Shown here: piece after piece, positions 34,740 to 46,355 of the stretch | Position numbering within the stretch: the stretch's first letter is position 1 | Layout of the letters: the number at the start of each line of letters is the position of its first letter | Assembly (NCBI GenBank): GCA_000469685.2 | Contig: LS997565.1 | Span: forward strand, 24,732,272 to 24,796,271 | Source of the DNA: Haemonchus contortus | Taxonomy: Eukaryota > Nematoda > Chromadorea > Rhabditida > Trichostrongylidae | DNA length: 64,000 nt | Direction of reading: 5' to 3' | The notes under the pieces: model-generated | What the model was told of the DNA's origin: nothing | Seen by the model: the letters and a program-made list of their open reading frames with translations, nothing else | Databases searched by the model: none | Made by a program: the position numbers and the translations under genes

Positions 34740-36416
34740 AAATCATGGTAGACAGGTCCACATTTACTATTTTCGCGCAAACACCGCCCCGGTGAGTAGA
34801 GTCACCTGCCATTAGTTTCCCCTTTCTGCCGCCTACGTCTCTACCAAATTTGAAGCCTCCAGGTCCAAATTTACTGTTTTCGAGGAAGACCCGCCCCCAG
34901 TGGGCGGAGTCTACACCTGTCACCTACCATTAGTTTTCCCTTTCTGTCGCTTACATCTCTACCAAATTTGAACGCCCGAGGTCCAATTTTACTGTTTTGA
35001 GGAAGCCCCGCCCCCAGTGGGCGGAGTCTACACCTGTCACCTACCGTTAGTTTTCCCTTCCTGCCGCCTACATCTCTGTCAAATTTGAACGCCCCAGGTC
35101 CAAATTTACTGTTTTCGAGGAAGCCCCGCCCCCAGTGGGCGGAGTCTACACCTGTCACCTACCATTAGTTTTCCCTTTCTGCCGCCTACATCTCTGTCAA
35201 ATTTGAACGCCCCAGGTCCAAATTTACTGTTTTCGAGGAAGCCCCGCCCCCAGTGGGCGGAGTCTACACCTGTCACCTACCATTAGTTTTCCCTTTCTGC
35301 CGCCTACATCTCTACCAAATTTGAACGCCCCACGTCCAATTTTACTGTTTTCGAGGAAGCCCCGCCCCCAGTGGGCGAAGTCTACACCTGTCACCTACCA
35401 TTAGTTTTCCCTTTCTGCCGCCTACATCTCTGTCAAATTTGAACGCCCCAGGTCCAAATTTACTGTTTTCGAGGAAGCCCCGCCCCCAGTGGGCGGAGTC
35501 TACACCTGTCACCTACCATTAGTTTTCCCTTTCTGCCGCCTACATCTCTACCAAATTTGAACGCCCCAGGTCCAAATTTACTGTTTTCGAGGAAGCCCCG
35601 CCCCCATTGGACGGAGTCTACACCTGTCACCTACCATTAGTTTTCCCTTTCTGCCGCCTACATCTCTACCAAATTTGAACGCCCGAGGTCCAATTTTACT
35701 GTTTTGAGGAAGCCCCACCCCCAGTGGGCGGAGTCTACCCTGTCACCTACCATTAGTTTTCCCTTTCTGCCGCCTACATCTCTACCAAATTTGAACGCCC
35801 CAGGTCCAAATTTACTGTTTTCGAGGAAGCCCCGCCCCCAGTGGGCGGAGTCTACACCTGTCACCTACCATTAGTTTTCCCTTTCTGCCGCCTACATCTC
35901 TGTCAAATTTGAACGCCCCAGGTCCAAATTTACTGTTTTCGAGGAAGCCCCGCCCCCAGTGGGCGGGGTCTACACCTGTCACCTATCGTTAGTTTTTCCT
36001 TCCTGCCTCCTACACCTCTGTCAATTTTGAACGCCCCAGGTCCAAAATTACCGTTTTCGAGGAAGCCCCGCCCCCAGTGGGCGGAGTCTACACCTGTCAC
36101 CTACCGTTAGTTTTCCCTTCCTGCCGCCTACATCTCTATCAAATTTGAGTACTCTAGGCCCAGGAGAACAGGAGTTACGGGATTCCGCTGAACTACAGTT
36201 TTCGCGCACGCCCCGCCCCTAGTAGGACGCTCCGCCCCTGGTGGGCGGAGCTAGCTTGAGTCACGTGTACCCAAGGAGTTAGGCTCACTTCCCACTTGTT
36301 CCAACCTGTCTGAGCTGTTCCAGTTGAATTCCAAACGGCACGATATAAGGCAGTGTTTCAGACAAACAGACAAACGTACAAACAAACGGACGTTTGCGGT
36401 TTATATATAGTATGGA
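34740..36416 (-). mobile_element. 119-bp minisatellite array with Helitron-like terminus
   Basis: About eleven tandem units of 117-119 bp lie between 34790 and 36160. Each carries GTTTTCGAGGAAGCCCCGCC, then CCAGTGGGCGGAGTCTACAC, CACCTACC and a CTGCCGCCTACATCTCT segment. Identity between neighbouring units is high, apart from a few single-base changes such as GTGGGCGAAG at about 35373. Past 36160 comes a unique subterminal region, a CAGACAAACA-rich microsatellite (36360-36392), and the terminus read on the minus strand: TCCATACTATATATAAACC at 36416. Open frames repeating GVDSAHWGRG and similar are translations of the array, not a gene. Confidence 0.85.
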
Positions 36417-36714
36417 TTCCGATGCGTCGTAATGTCGTATTCACTCAGGTTGTTCTCATGAGCACTATTTCATGCGAACAGGTTTGATTACCGAACACAA
36501 TAATGCAATGCATACTTGCCAGTATAGCAAGTGCGACTTAGGAGTGAAGGGCATCTCTTTAGCCATCCTTACGTAACCCATCGAGTTTGTAAGTGTCGAA
36601 TCATGCGTCAGCTCGAGACAGCCGTGTTAGGATTTCGTCAGTCTCACACCTACGAGGAAGCTGCCACTGCCATTCATAAGGAACGCATCCTGCCTATGCA
36701 CAAGCCACGATATA

Positions 36715-37992
36715 TTGGGTTGTCCGAAGAGTTCCCGCCGATTTTTGATTCATCTTTGAATGAAAATCCCTACAAGAAGAAAACCATTGATTGAAGAATT
36801 TATCCTCCATTCTGTTCAGTAAGGCTTCGTCATCTTCCTGTAGGTTCCAGTTCCCCTCTTCCATAGAAGGTTCCAGACTTAAAATCGAAAAACCCGCTCA
36901 AGTGCTTTTTGCAGTTCTCCAGCGAATTGAACGATTTTGCATTCAAGGAATTTTGCAGAAACCCAAACAAGTGGTATTCTGATGGTGCTATGTCTGGACT
37001 ATATGGGGGGGGGGGTAAGACATCCCACCCGAGCTTTAGCAGCTTTTGACGAGTGGCCAAAAATACGTGTGGTCTGGAGGTACCCTGTTGGAAGATTACG
37101 CCCTAACTATTGGCCACTTCGGGTCGCTTTTGGTCCATCGCTGCCTCTATAGTTTCTAGCTTACTATAGTACCTTTCCTAAGTCATTTTTTGATTGTGCG
37201 ACAACAGCTCATGGTGATTCCGCTGGAATCCCATCAGCAACTCGGCATAGTCATCCGCACATGGATTTTGATTTTTGCAGCGGTTTGTGACGGCTCACTA
37301 GAGGGCTGCACGATCGTTTCCGCTCCTCATTGCTGTACACAATCAGATCTTCGTCCCTCATGCTCATGCGTTTCAGAAACGGCTCATTTTTATTTCGTTC
37401 GAGCAACGAGTTGCACATGGAGGCGCGGTCCATCGCATTGCGCTCGCTCCTTTCGCGAGATATGTGAACATGAAGGCGCTTTACAAAACCAAGCGTCTGC
37501 AGATGACCATGTATGGTTAATTTCGAAACACTAAGCCCTTGTCCTACTCCACGAGCAGTGATGTGCCGATTTGCTTCGGCTAACATTTTGAGTTGATCGT
37601 TTAAACTGATGGTAGTCTCCCTAAGGGTTGCCGGTCTTCGAAGGCGGATTCACTCCGTTCGGATTTCGCAAACTAGTCATGCACTGTACTTTCCTCTACG
37701 GCATGGTCTACTAAAACGTCATATATCTTTCATGCGGCTTGAGCCGCATTCTAGGCCTTGCGGTAGGAGAAATACTTCAGATGCCGAAAATGCTCGCAGT
37801 GGTTCTCCATTTTCATACGAGTCTATACAGAGAAACTTCGACGAATGTTGACAGAAGCTCAACAGGAATATAGAGGAGGATCTACTCTTTCAGAAAACAT
37901 ATAACTTCATTAGGTTGGGTCCTTGATCTTTTGTACAACGGTTGATAAATGCGGGGTATCAAAAATCGGCGGAAACTTTTCGGACAACCCAA
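36715..37992 (-). mobile_element. mariner transposon, complete ends, dead transposase
   Basis: The 1278-bp element has inverted ends TTGGGTTGTCCGAAGAG on the left and the complement of TTGGGTTGTCCGAAAAG on the right, with TA at 36713-36714 and 37993-37994. The transposase is read on the minus strand. The helix-turn-helix part and first catalytic region lie in 37251-37586 ([14 protein letters not shown], then [13 protein letters not shown]). The C-terminal part, 36830-37060, has PPPYSPDIAPSEYHLF with the third catalytic aspartate. Stops and frameshifts separate the parts, so it cannot make enzyme. Size and motifs fit the DD34D mariner class. Confidence 0.9.
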
Positions 37993-38226
37993 TACAAGCG
38001 GCTTGCTGGCATCCTCGTCGTCGTCGTCGTGGATGTCATCTTAGCATTCAGGCTATTCGACGACCCTTCGTTGTAGCCAGTCAAGCCCATTCGTCCTGTC
38101 CCCAGCCCTCCCCTTTGTCCTACTCTCTGTCTTATTGAGTATTTGCAATAAACACGTAAATAAATATACGAGTTTACAGAAGCATCCCTTATGTCCGCTG
38201 CACACTCAGGTATAGGCCTAGCTAAC

Positions 38227-38390
38227 CTATAACTTGATATAAGAGTCTGTAGGTGGAGGAGTGACCGTAGTTTGAAGGGCAAGAGTGCGTGAGAAAATCT
38301 ATCAACCAATGCAATGTTGGCCAAGGACTTTCCTTCGCCATAAACAGCTCCGTTCACTGGGTCGTTAGAGGATGTTACAAAAGTCTTCAT
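38227..38390 (-). CDS. candidate exon, unknown product
   Basis: An open frame starting MKTFVTSSNDPVNG and continuing VYGEGKSLANIALVDRFSHA, then LLPFKLRSLL. It reaches a plausible donor, TATAG then GTTAGC, at 38227. The composition looks like protein. The start lies directly at the TTAA where a MITE has inserted, so the true 5' end may have been separated from it. I do not recognise the family. Confidence 0.3.
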
Positions 38391-39008
38391 TTAACACGTT
38401 GACGACAATGTCGGTCAATGCTGACCGACAGCCAGTCTGTCTCGTGGGACGATGTCGGTCAATGGTGACCGACAGTACTGTATGTCAGCAAAATGAAGAA
38501 ATTCTCAGGTTTTTTGTTTCATATTTTACATTCACTTATTTACTCACTAACTTTAGCGTCGACCCATGATCCATCTAAATCTAATGTTTTTATGGAATTA
38601 TTAAGTGTCGAGTCAGGAGTCATACATCATATCAGATAGCAATTAAAATTTGAACTCCTTCCAACAATTGGCGCCTTACTTCTAATCTTGTTCCCGCCGA
38701 ACGTTTAAATAGAGCTTTCTATGAATTTTCACGATTCAAAACCTCATACACCGAGATGGTCTACAAAGCCCATGATTTTGGAGAATTCACCCAAATCTTG
38801 ACAGGATACAAGTTCTTCTTTCGTTTCCATTAGTATTTACTTGTTTTACACAATTAGAATCTTATTACTCATGAATACAGCAAATTCAATAGGTGTCTGT
38901 CCCGTGGGACGAGGTCCGCCAATGGTAACCGACGATTAGTCAGCGCCTTCAAACGGTCTCGTCCCGTGGGCGCGCAAACGAAAAACGCTCTCGTCGTCAA
39001 CGTGTTAA
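38391..39008. mobile_element. piggyBac-like MITE with TTAA duplication
   Basis: A 610-bp element between TTAA at 38391-38394 and TTAA at 39005-39008. The terminal inverted repeat is CACGTTGACGAC on the left and GTCGTCAACGTG on the right. Just inside the left end are two copies of a palindromic motif (GTCGGTCAATG...GACCGAC) about 50 bases apart. A diverged third lies near 38915 (GTCCGCCAATGGTAACCGAC). These may be transposase-binding sites. No transposase. Confidence 0.75.
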
Positions 39009-40200
39009 TAATGTCATCCGCATGCGTCCGTCTGAACTTGCCAACGAGCAGAGGGCCAACTTTCTTATCGGAAACATGCACGGATTTGCTCGGGACAAGG
39101 TGGAGCAACTGGACGATGCGGTCACTTCTCATCTTCGGAACTTCTTCGGAAGCCCGCAACACGTTGCCTGACAAAAGCTCACTATTTGTAAGCAGGAGCC
39201 AGGGGAAACAGCTGCAACGTTCGACAATTGGGTGCTGAATTTGGTTCGGTCTGCAACGGCTAGCCAAGACCCAACTACGCACAAGGATAGGGTGTTGGAG
39301 AGTGCGCATTCCGCCTTAGGGGAGATATTCGATGCTTCGTCAGACTGGATAATCCCTCCCCCTTCCATTCACTTGAGCAGGAGGTTACGAGGCACAGATG
39401 GTGAAACAACTACTTAATGAGCTACAGCTGATGGACTTATCAATCCTGGAATCTTGAAATGCCTGCGAATGCGTTGGATAGAGGTATTGTGGGTAGGAGC
39501 CAAGTGTTTAATGGGCCTAATAATAAAGACGGTAACGTAAGGAGTCCGTCATCGTCTATTCACTGCTCGTCACCAGCGGAGCCCGACTGGAGAAAGGCTT
39601 ACACTTCGTTCGATACATGAGAATAGGGTTCTCAACTCAGCGCGTGAACGCGCAACTCATGGCTTCTAGTACTTCTTCATCTTCTCTTTCTGAATCTTCC
39701 TTAATCACTGTTCAGCAGCGCATTTGTGATCTTTCTCTCACAGAAGATAAAATTTAAACCGGTATAAGCTTTGGTCCGGTTTAAACCAGTATAAGTTAGA
39801 ATAGCAGCCACAACTAAACGAAATGAGGAATTCGCTAATTCGGCTTTCGGCGGTAATTCTTCATATTCTCCTACCCGTCTTTCCTCGCCTGACAATCGCC
39901 ATAGCAGGTTCTTCCGCTTCAGCGGATTCCTAGTTATGCCTAACGGAGACCCCCACCAATTTATTTTTTGTACCGAATGCGTGTGATTGTTCATCTTTAT
40001 TCCCGAATACTTCCATTTATCCACGTTTTCTCACAGAGCATGTGTTCCGTCCTAATACTAAGTGTTAGCCTACTCCGGCTTCGGTGTAGTTGTTCTCTTC
40101 TGTCTTCTGTCTCTTATTCTATTAGCTTTTTCGGAGCACGTTATGAGACCATCTGGAATCGCATTTGCACGAATCTGCTGAGGAATGTGAGTTCATGTTC
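39009..40200 (+). pseudogene. decayed gag-env retroelement, copy 2
   Basis: From 39009 to about 39420 the translation follows the gag protein encoded at 42026-43099 with frameshifts and a stop (for example FLIGNMHGFARDKVEQL, and KQEPGETAATF). After a divergent spacer, 39665-39735 has SLITVQQRICDLSLTED, matching the coiled-coil before the env part of the other copy. At about 40110-40200, VSYSISFFGARYE matches a conserved env-like stretch. No protease, reverse transcriptase or integrase sequence lies between. The 5' part is missing where the TTAA MITE sits. Confidence 0.65.
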
Positions 40201-40259
40201 CACCATAAGTAATGTGTGTAAGGGAATTGTCCTTTCATGGAGGCATCTGGAGAAATAGA

Positions 40260-42025
40260 AATGACTTGATTTTCGGGTTCTCTCTGCTGTAAGAGGTTGT
40301 AAGATCATCGGAATGTGAGAGTAGAAGATCTAAGTGAACCCCCTTATTATTTCTTTGTCATTCATTCCTGGTGGGGAGATTGCAACTGGGATAAGGCTTA
40401 CAGGGTGAGAGGGCAGAGAGCATGTCAGGTTACGGTAGCTGACTCATCTCATGTTTCGTACTTAAGGCTGGCGAACGGCAACATCGAGAGAGGATGGAGG
40501 CTCGACGGCCGCACACGAGAGGATCAAGCCTGTCGCCACTATATACTCCTGGCCTTCGTCGGCAGTCACCTCTGGGCTCACCACCTTCCGGACAAGGACA
40601 TCGACTGGACTGATACTTATTCACCATCATACTAATAAACTGATTATTTATTCATGTCTTGGTCGCGCAGTCTGCTGAGCGGGATGACCGCTCCTATTAC
40701 TGGTAGCAGCGAGTCCGACTCCGAGGAAGGCGAGTCAGTTCACCTTTGGTTTTCTCGAGTTAGCTCTGCCGTTTCATTCTGGCTCTGTTGAGCTTGTACA
40801 CGAGGATGAGTCTGGCCATCTCTTTTCGCTTCTACAGCTCAACAGTTATTGTCAGGCTCATCATAATGAATCTTTTCTCTCCTGTAACCTTCTGCCTCCA
40901 TCATTTCTCGTTCGGATCCGCTAAAATCGATTTTGATCAACCCCCCTTTTTTGGTTTAGCGACTTCGGAGGGCAGTTCACATAGGTAGGTCAAACATTCT
41001 GATTTATTGCCAATGCCTTTTTATCACAAGCACACCCGCTTTTTGCATTAATCACATGAATTTGCACTTTTCTCGTGTTTTGCCTTTCGAATTCGTTTGA
41101 ATGTTTTCCCATCATTTTTTTGCCATGACACGAGTCATGCGTATTGAGTTCATAGGCGGCTTCCCATTAAGGGCATGATGATACATCTTATTTCTCAGAC
41201 TTGTTTAACTTAATTTCAAAGCTTCTTTGTTAACTCGCGGGCCGTGACCTTATCGAAGAGCATTTCTCCTACAGTTTCTTTCTTCAATCAGCCTCCTTTG
41301 AAATTCAAAACACTCGACTTTCAATTCGACGCTTCCTTATTTGAATTTAAATCATTCCCCGGGGCCTGATGGTCGTCGACGAGAGCAGGTTCCTTTTTTT
41401 CTTTAGTGTCGTGATCACGTTGTGTAAGGAAGGCACCGTAATGAGTTCAAGTTATGACGCATCTCAGTAATGGAAGCCCGTCGTTTACTGGCGAAATGGA
41501 GAGAATATTTTGCAAATCTGAATCAGGCCTGATCACGGTAAAAGGAACTCTTGATTAGTGATTAAATAATGGTATCGGAAGAGCTCTTCCTTTTCGATTC
41601 GTGATATTCATGTTATTATAGTCCAGTAAGTATTGCCTTCCGTTTGAATGGATCCATTGACGTACGTTTATGACTTGCACTCTGCGTCTCATCGTTTTTC
41701 TCCATCTCTCACTCTCTCTGCCACGCTATGCCAGTACGTATGTTATCATACCTGGCGGCGCCCGTTAAAGATACGGCGCCGTGAAATAGTGTCTTGCCGC
41801 CTAACGCGTAATATAAACATTCGATTGTTGTCGCATAGTTAAAACTGATCATGGGAATCTCAGCCTCTTTTTCACCTGTTTCTCACAGTCATGTGTCATG
41901 CCCTTTTACCTATCCCCTCTGGCCCCCACCCCCTTCCCTCCCTATCCCCCGCCGGGTGAGACGGTCCGTTCTGTTGTTACTGTCCACTGCAGTAGCTTGC
42001 GTCAACTGTCGTCGTTTCGTCGTTC
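40260..42025. other. retroelement flank, no recognised gene
   Basis: Lies between the two gag-env copies and includes the 5' leader of the second. A possible primer-binding site, TGGCGGCGCCCG, occurs at about 41752. I could not find matching long terminal repeats by eye. Confidence 0.4.
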
Positions 42026-43099
42026 ATGCCGACTACTCGTAGTCAATCTTCGCTGGTACCTGTCGCTTCGTCGGATTCTGGATCTTCGTCGTCGTCTCCG
42101 TCTCCCCCTGCACTGACAGGTACCGGGGCTGCTGCCCCTAATCGAGAGCATGTGGCACCTTTGGATGTGGGAACCGGTGCGCCGGTATCCGCCACTTATC
42201 CTTTCAGATCAACTGCACTTACAGCCACATTGGATGAGTCCCTTTCTAAGCTCGACGATTCCGCCGTGTTGCATGCGGCTGACGTGAAGCAGCTCCGCGA
42301 CGCCACCTCGGCTGCGATTACAAGGGTATGGAAGGAGGCCACGTCGCAAACATCTGCTTTAGCGCAGAAGATCAATGAAGGTAACACTTCCTTATCGCGG
42401 AAATTCAATGAGTCGTTTACAGCAGTTGGCAGCCGTCTCGACGCTCTTCCTACAGTCGCGATGCTCGGGTTAGATCCGCAGACTCCCAGGATCTCCCCCT
42501 TTTCAGGATCTACTGAGGAAGGTGCGCAATTTTCAGTGTGGCTCCGCCGCCTCGAAGATGTCATACGGATGCGGCCTTCCCCATTCAACTCGGAGCAGAA
42601 AGCCAACTTTCTGATCGGACATCTGGACGGGGTTGCCCGCGAGAAAGTGGAGGAGCTCACGGAGAGCGCACGTAAGAATTTCGATTCAGTGGCCAGTCAC
42701 CTGAGAACATTTTTCGAGAGCCCGCAGCAAAAGTACGTCGCTCGCCAGAAGCTCTCTTCCTGCTGTCAGGAGCCAGGGGAGTCCTCGGCCACCTTCGCGA
42801 ACCGAATTCTTAACCTAGTAAGAGCAGCAACAGCTGGGCAGGATGCTGCCACTCAGAAAGACCGCGTCTTGGAGGAGTTCGTGGCCCGTTTGCGAGGTGA
42901 CATCAGGTACTTTGTGAAGCTGGATAATCCGTCTACCTTCGAGCAGGCAGTCACCAAGGCACAGATGGTAGAGCAGTTACTTAGCGAAGCAACTGCGGAG
43001 CGCCTCATCACTCCAGCTCAGCAGGTACCTGCAGTAAACGCGTTGGACAGCGAGGTAAGTTGTCGGAACCAACCGTTTAACAGGTTCAACAACAGGTAA
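42026..43099 (+). CDS. retroelement Gag protein
   Basis: An intact 357-codon frame. The first 50 residues are Ser/Pro-rich and disordered (SSDSGSSSSSPSPPALTG). A coiled-coil-like section follows, then the capsid-type retrotransposon gag domain: FSVWLRRLEDVIRMRPSPF, ANFLIGHLDG, HLRTFFESPQQ, and FANRILNLVRA. It ends in an Asn/Arg-rich segment where AACAACAG meets GTAAGT; a good intron (43097-43151) would join it to the downstream part. A zinc-knuckle-like sequence follows the intron, with its first Cys changed to Gly and an in-frame TAA just before it. This belongs to an LTR element of nematodes. Confidence 0.85.
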   Translation: MPTTRSQSSLVPVASSDSGSSSSSPSPPALTGTGAAAPNREHVAPLDVGTGAPVSATYPFRSTALTATLDESLSKLDDSAVLHAADVKQLRDATSAAITRVWKEATSQTSALAQKINEGNTSLSRKFNESFTAVGSRLDALPTVAMLGLDPQTPRISPFSGSTEEGAQFSVWLRRLEDVIRMRPSPFNSEQKANFLIGHLDGVAREKVEELTESARKNFDSVASHLRTFFESPQQKYVARQKLSSCCQEPGESSATFANRILNLVRAATAGQDAATQKDRVLEEFVARLRGDIRYFVKLDNPSTFEQAVTKAQMVEQLLSEATAERLITPAQQVPAVNALDSEVSCRNQPFNRFNNR

Positions 43100-43151
43100 G
43101 TTTCAAAGACATTTTCGACGCTTTGATAACAACCAACGTCGTCGTTTTCAG

Positions 43152-44186
43152 GGTAATACAATGCCGTAACAGGGAGCACCCATTCGACCGGGCTATAACT
43201 GCGGAAGAACTTCGCACCTGGCTTACCAATGTACGGCTCCGGTCATCAATCAAACCAATAGGAGGAAGAACAGGCCAGTTCAAAATTCTACCTATGCTCT
43301 TTCCAACCGTCGTTCTTACCAGCCTCCGCCGCCTCCTCGTCGGGATAATGCCCCCCTCATGTCTTGTGCGGTTCCCTCCGGTCACGCCGCGCCACAGGAC
43401 GACCCCGCTCTTTCAGCTGCACAGCAACGGATAGCAGATTTATCGCTGACGGTAGGACAGACCAAAGCCGAGCTTAACCAATCCCGAGCCCGGATAGCTG
43501 CGCTTATTCAGCGTAACGAGGATCTTGCTAAAGTGGCGTATGACTGCAAGACCACCCCTTCATCATCCGTTACCGGTAGCCCCTCGGTGCATTCTCCATT
43601 TCTTTGCTGGTTGGCTTTGGTATGTATCTCCGCTGTTTCTGCTTCAGCTGACGCATGGCTTTGTCCATCCGAGAACCCTACCAACATCTTTTTTGTCCCT
43701 TCAACTTTTAGTTGTTCTCGCCTTCTTCCTAACGTGGCGAAGCAACTGCAGTCAGTCTCTCTCCACGTCTACCGTCCCAACACTAAGCAGTGTTCTTCTC
43801 CTTTCCTATGCAAAGTTGTCCGCCATTCGGTTTTATATTCCGTAAGCTTCTTTGGGGCTCGTACAGAAAACCATGTGAAAACGCTTCTCCCCGTATCAGC
43901 CGAGGAATGCAAGCTTATGTCGCAGCAAAAGCGCTGCGTGCACGGCGAGTTATCCCTCCATGGTAGTGTATGGCGAACTTCGAATGTTCTTGATTTTGAA
44001 TTTCCTTACGAATGCGCAACACGCGGTCGTGAAGAAATAAAATGTCAGATAATGATAATTTTTAAAGCTTTGAAGGAAAGTTATACACTTGCTATGCGGT
44101 GCTTGCTGATACAGATGTTCTCCGCCGATAAGCGTGTGAAAGGCTTGCGGTCGAAGAATGGCATATATCGTATGCCGATGTTGTGA
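43152..44186 (+). pseudogene. Gag tail fused to env-like glycoprotein remnant
   Basis: After the intron and an early TAA, the frame stays open from about 43359 to 44186. It carries a coiled coil (SAAQQRIADLSLTVGQTKAE), then a hydrophobic signal or membrane segment (FLCWLALVCISAVSASA), then a cysteine-rich ectodomain-like part (PSTFSCSRLLPN, YSVSFFGARTE, VSAEECKLM). The last part resembles the envelope-like protein of nematode LTR elements. There is no pol region between gag and this part. The C-terminal fusion region is missing. It is described as found; function is unlikely. Confidence 0.65.
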
Positions 44187-44189
44187 CAG

Positions 44190-45736
44190 CACACTATCAG
44201 CTTCACGCGGAGTGTGCCTCATCAGAGCCAGTGTGTCGAAAAAACCTTTATCAAAAGTGAAGGCCCCTAGAAGCTATTCCAGCGGTTACTCATATCTCCA
44301 CTGCTTGCAGCTTTGAAAAATCCCCATGCCTCATAAGTGGGCACTAGATCATTCGGTAAACCAGACGAATATCGACAGAAATACTGTTAGAAATAGCTTT
44401 CCTTTCTTGTTCTGCACTACAAGCTTATGGTCTGGACCTCAAATTTCCTCTCACAACAGTTACGCGTGAACGGATGAACTAATGAATTGGCGATAAGCAA
44501 CGTCATTAGTAAGTATTAAAATGCCTCTTACACGCAGAGTGACCGGTATTTGCGTGAGGAAACGTGCGTCTCACGAACAGGCATGAAATAAAAGAAAAAC
44601 AAAAAATAATTACGTCGGGTGATTATCACTGCGTAAAAAGGAAACAGAAAGAGAGGAAGTAAGAAAAGGAAGGGTAATCGTATTACTCACACGTTGACAT
44701 AATAGCAGAATGAGAAAAAATAATACTGTCGATCTGGGTCTGCTTGGCCTAATTTGAGGGAGCAATGAAGAGCAATAGGAAAAGCAGAGGGAGGCTGGAA
44801 CCTCCCTCACTAACACCGATTAAAATCTACTTACCCTCAAATATTGAACGATAAGGAGGGGAAAGCAGAAGAATGCTCCTGTGAGCCGAGCTGCCCTACG
44901 GAGCCAAGTGAAACGAGACTGCAGTGAGAAAAGGAAAAAAACTGAAAGAACCCAAGAAAAAAGCCCGGCAAGTCAGAGAAAAAATAAGGAAAGAGAATAA
45001 GATGAAGTGGACCATTCTCGCTGCTACGAGTTAGAGGTATAGGCGTGCGTCCACATAATCTTCACTTTAATATTATTATCGGACTTTACATGTAACATCA
45101 ATGAAATGAACCAAGGCCAGTATCTAAGAAGATATTATATCTGCGAGCTCAGCTCGCACATATTTGACCGTTCTGTAATTATCCTTTTGGCTGCTCTCAC
45201 AGGGATATAGTTCGAGAAGTCGTCGATGGCAGCCGCAAAGTGTGGGTATTGTGTAGTGTGGGTTTGACTACCTTTCTGTCTGAAAAATGGATTTCAGGTA
45301 TCGGTTGGAATTTCGCGGAAAATTGAGTTCAGAGTGCAGAGAAACCGAAGCTCTTTGAGTATATTCAAGTAAACATCTCCTTAACCGAAGTACGTCATCA
45401 CTCTGGTCAGTAAGCAATCGAGATATCGACTGCTTACCGACTTATACTAATCATTTTTAAGAGTCGTCAGTTTATCAGCTCATTCACACGGTGAGGCTCA
45501 GTTGTAAGGAATGCTCTTCACAGTGTTGGACGATGCCGAAAATCAAAATACTGTGAGTTCAAGTCACATCGAATAATGCCGCAACAGTTTCTGAATAATG
45601 AGTTCTTTAGTCTCACATATATATGGATAGTTTATATCTGCCTGTAGTTGGTCTAGGGTGCCCTTCTCGATGGCCAATCTTCGTGGTGGTTCACATAGTT
45701 GGTTTTACGTTTTGGGAAATTCCTTAGTAGAGAACA
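44190..45736. other. no recognised gene
   Basis: Flank of the retroelement and unique-looking AT-rich DNA. No exon or structured repeat seen. Confidence 0.5.
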
Positions 45737-46225
45737 CGGTGAAAATGTAGTTGGAGGCGCCAGCGCCCTTCCGTCTCGTTGCTCTGTGTCTCTCACCCAG
45801 GCGGCAGAGTACTCAGAGACCGCACTGAAGCGTGTATTCTTTAATAAGGGGAGGAGCTCCGGGGCGGGTGAGAAGTAAACGTAGTGCAAGGACGAGAGAA
45901 AGTAGTGATAAAGTAGAAAAGAGTGGAATGGGATTGAGGAGTATGGCTGCAATAAGTCGACTGCGCACCGTAGACGCACCGCACGCGTCGACAAAAGTTG
46001 CTATTAAAGAGCTATTCTAAATCATTTCGACTTTTGCACTACGTTTACTTTTCACCCACCCCGGAGCTCCTCCTCTTGTTAAAGAATACATTCCCTATTG
46101 TTATTGAGAGGTGATATCCGCGCTCCAGTGCGGTCTCTGGGTACTCTGCCCTGGGTGAGAGACGCAGAGCAACGAGACGGGAGGGCGGTGGCACCCCCCC
46201 CCCCCCCCCAACTACATTTTCACCG
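45737..46225. mobile_element. foldback element
   Basis: A 489-bp palindrome. Outer ends CGGTGAAAATGTAGTTGG and complement; middle arms around GTCTCGTTGCTCTG and its complement; inner arms GGAGCTCCGGGGCGGGTGAG and complement. The inner arm resembles that of the element at 20572-21191. A cytosine run interrupts the right arm at about 46194-46209. Confidence 0.75.
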
Positions 46226-46355
46226 AGAACACTGAATCGGCGTGCAGATCGAGTCGAAAAGAAAAGATCTGATCATCAGAGGAAGACATACTCAAGTTGG
46301 TATGTCTTCATTTGATTACGATTAATACTTGTGTTGCAATCAGACAGAATTATTA

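Noticed and set aside
34732..35864. Repeated open frames reading GVDSAHWGRGFLENS
   Set aside because: They are translations of the 119-bp minisatellite; unit length is not a multiple of three across the array and the frames break.
36603..38076. A gene interrupted by the mariner, with a membrane segment after the insertion
   Set aside because: The membrane reading appears only if both TA copies are removed incorrectly. With one TA kept, as the target duplication requires, the frame becomes a short serine run and stops.
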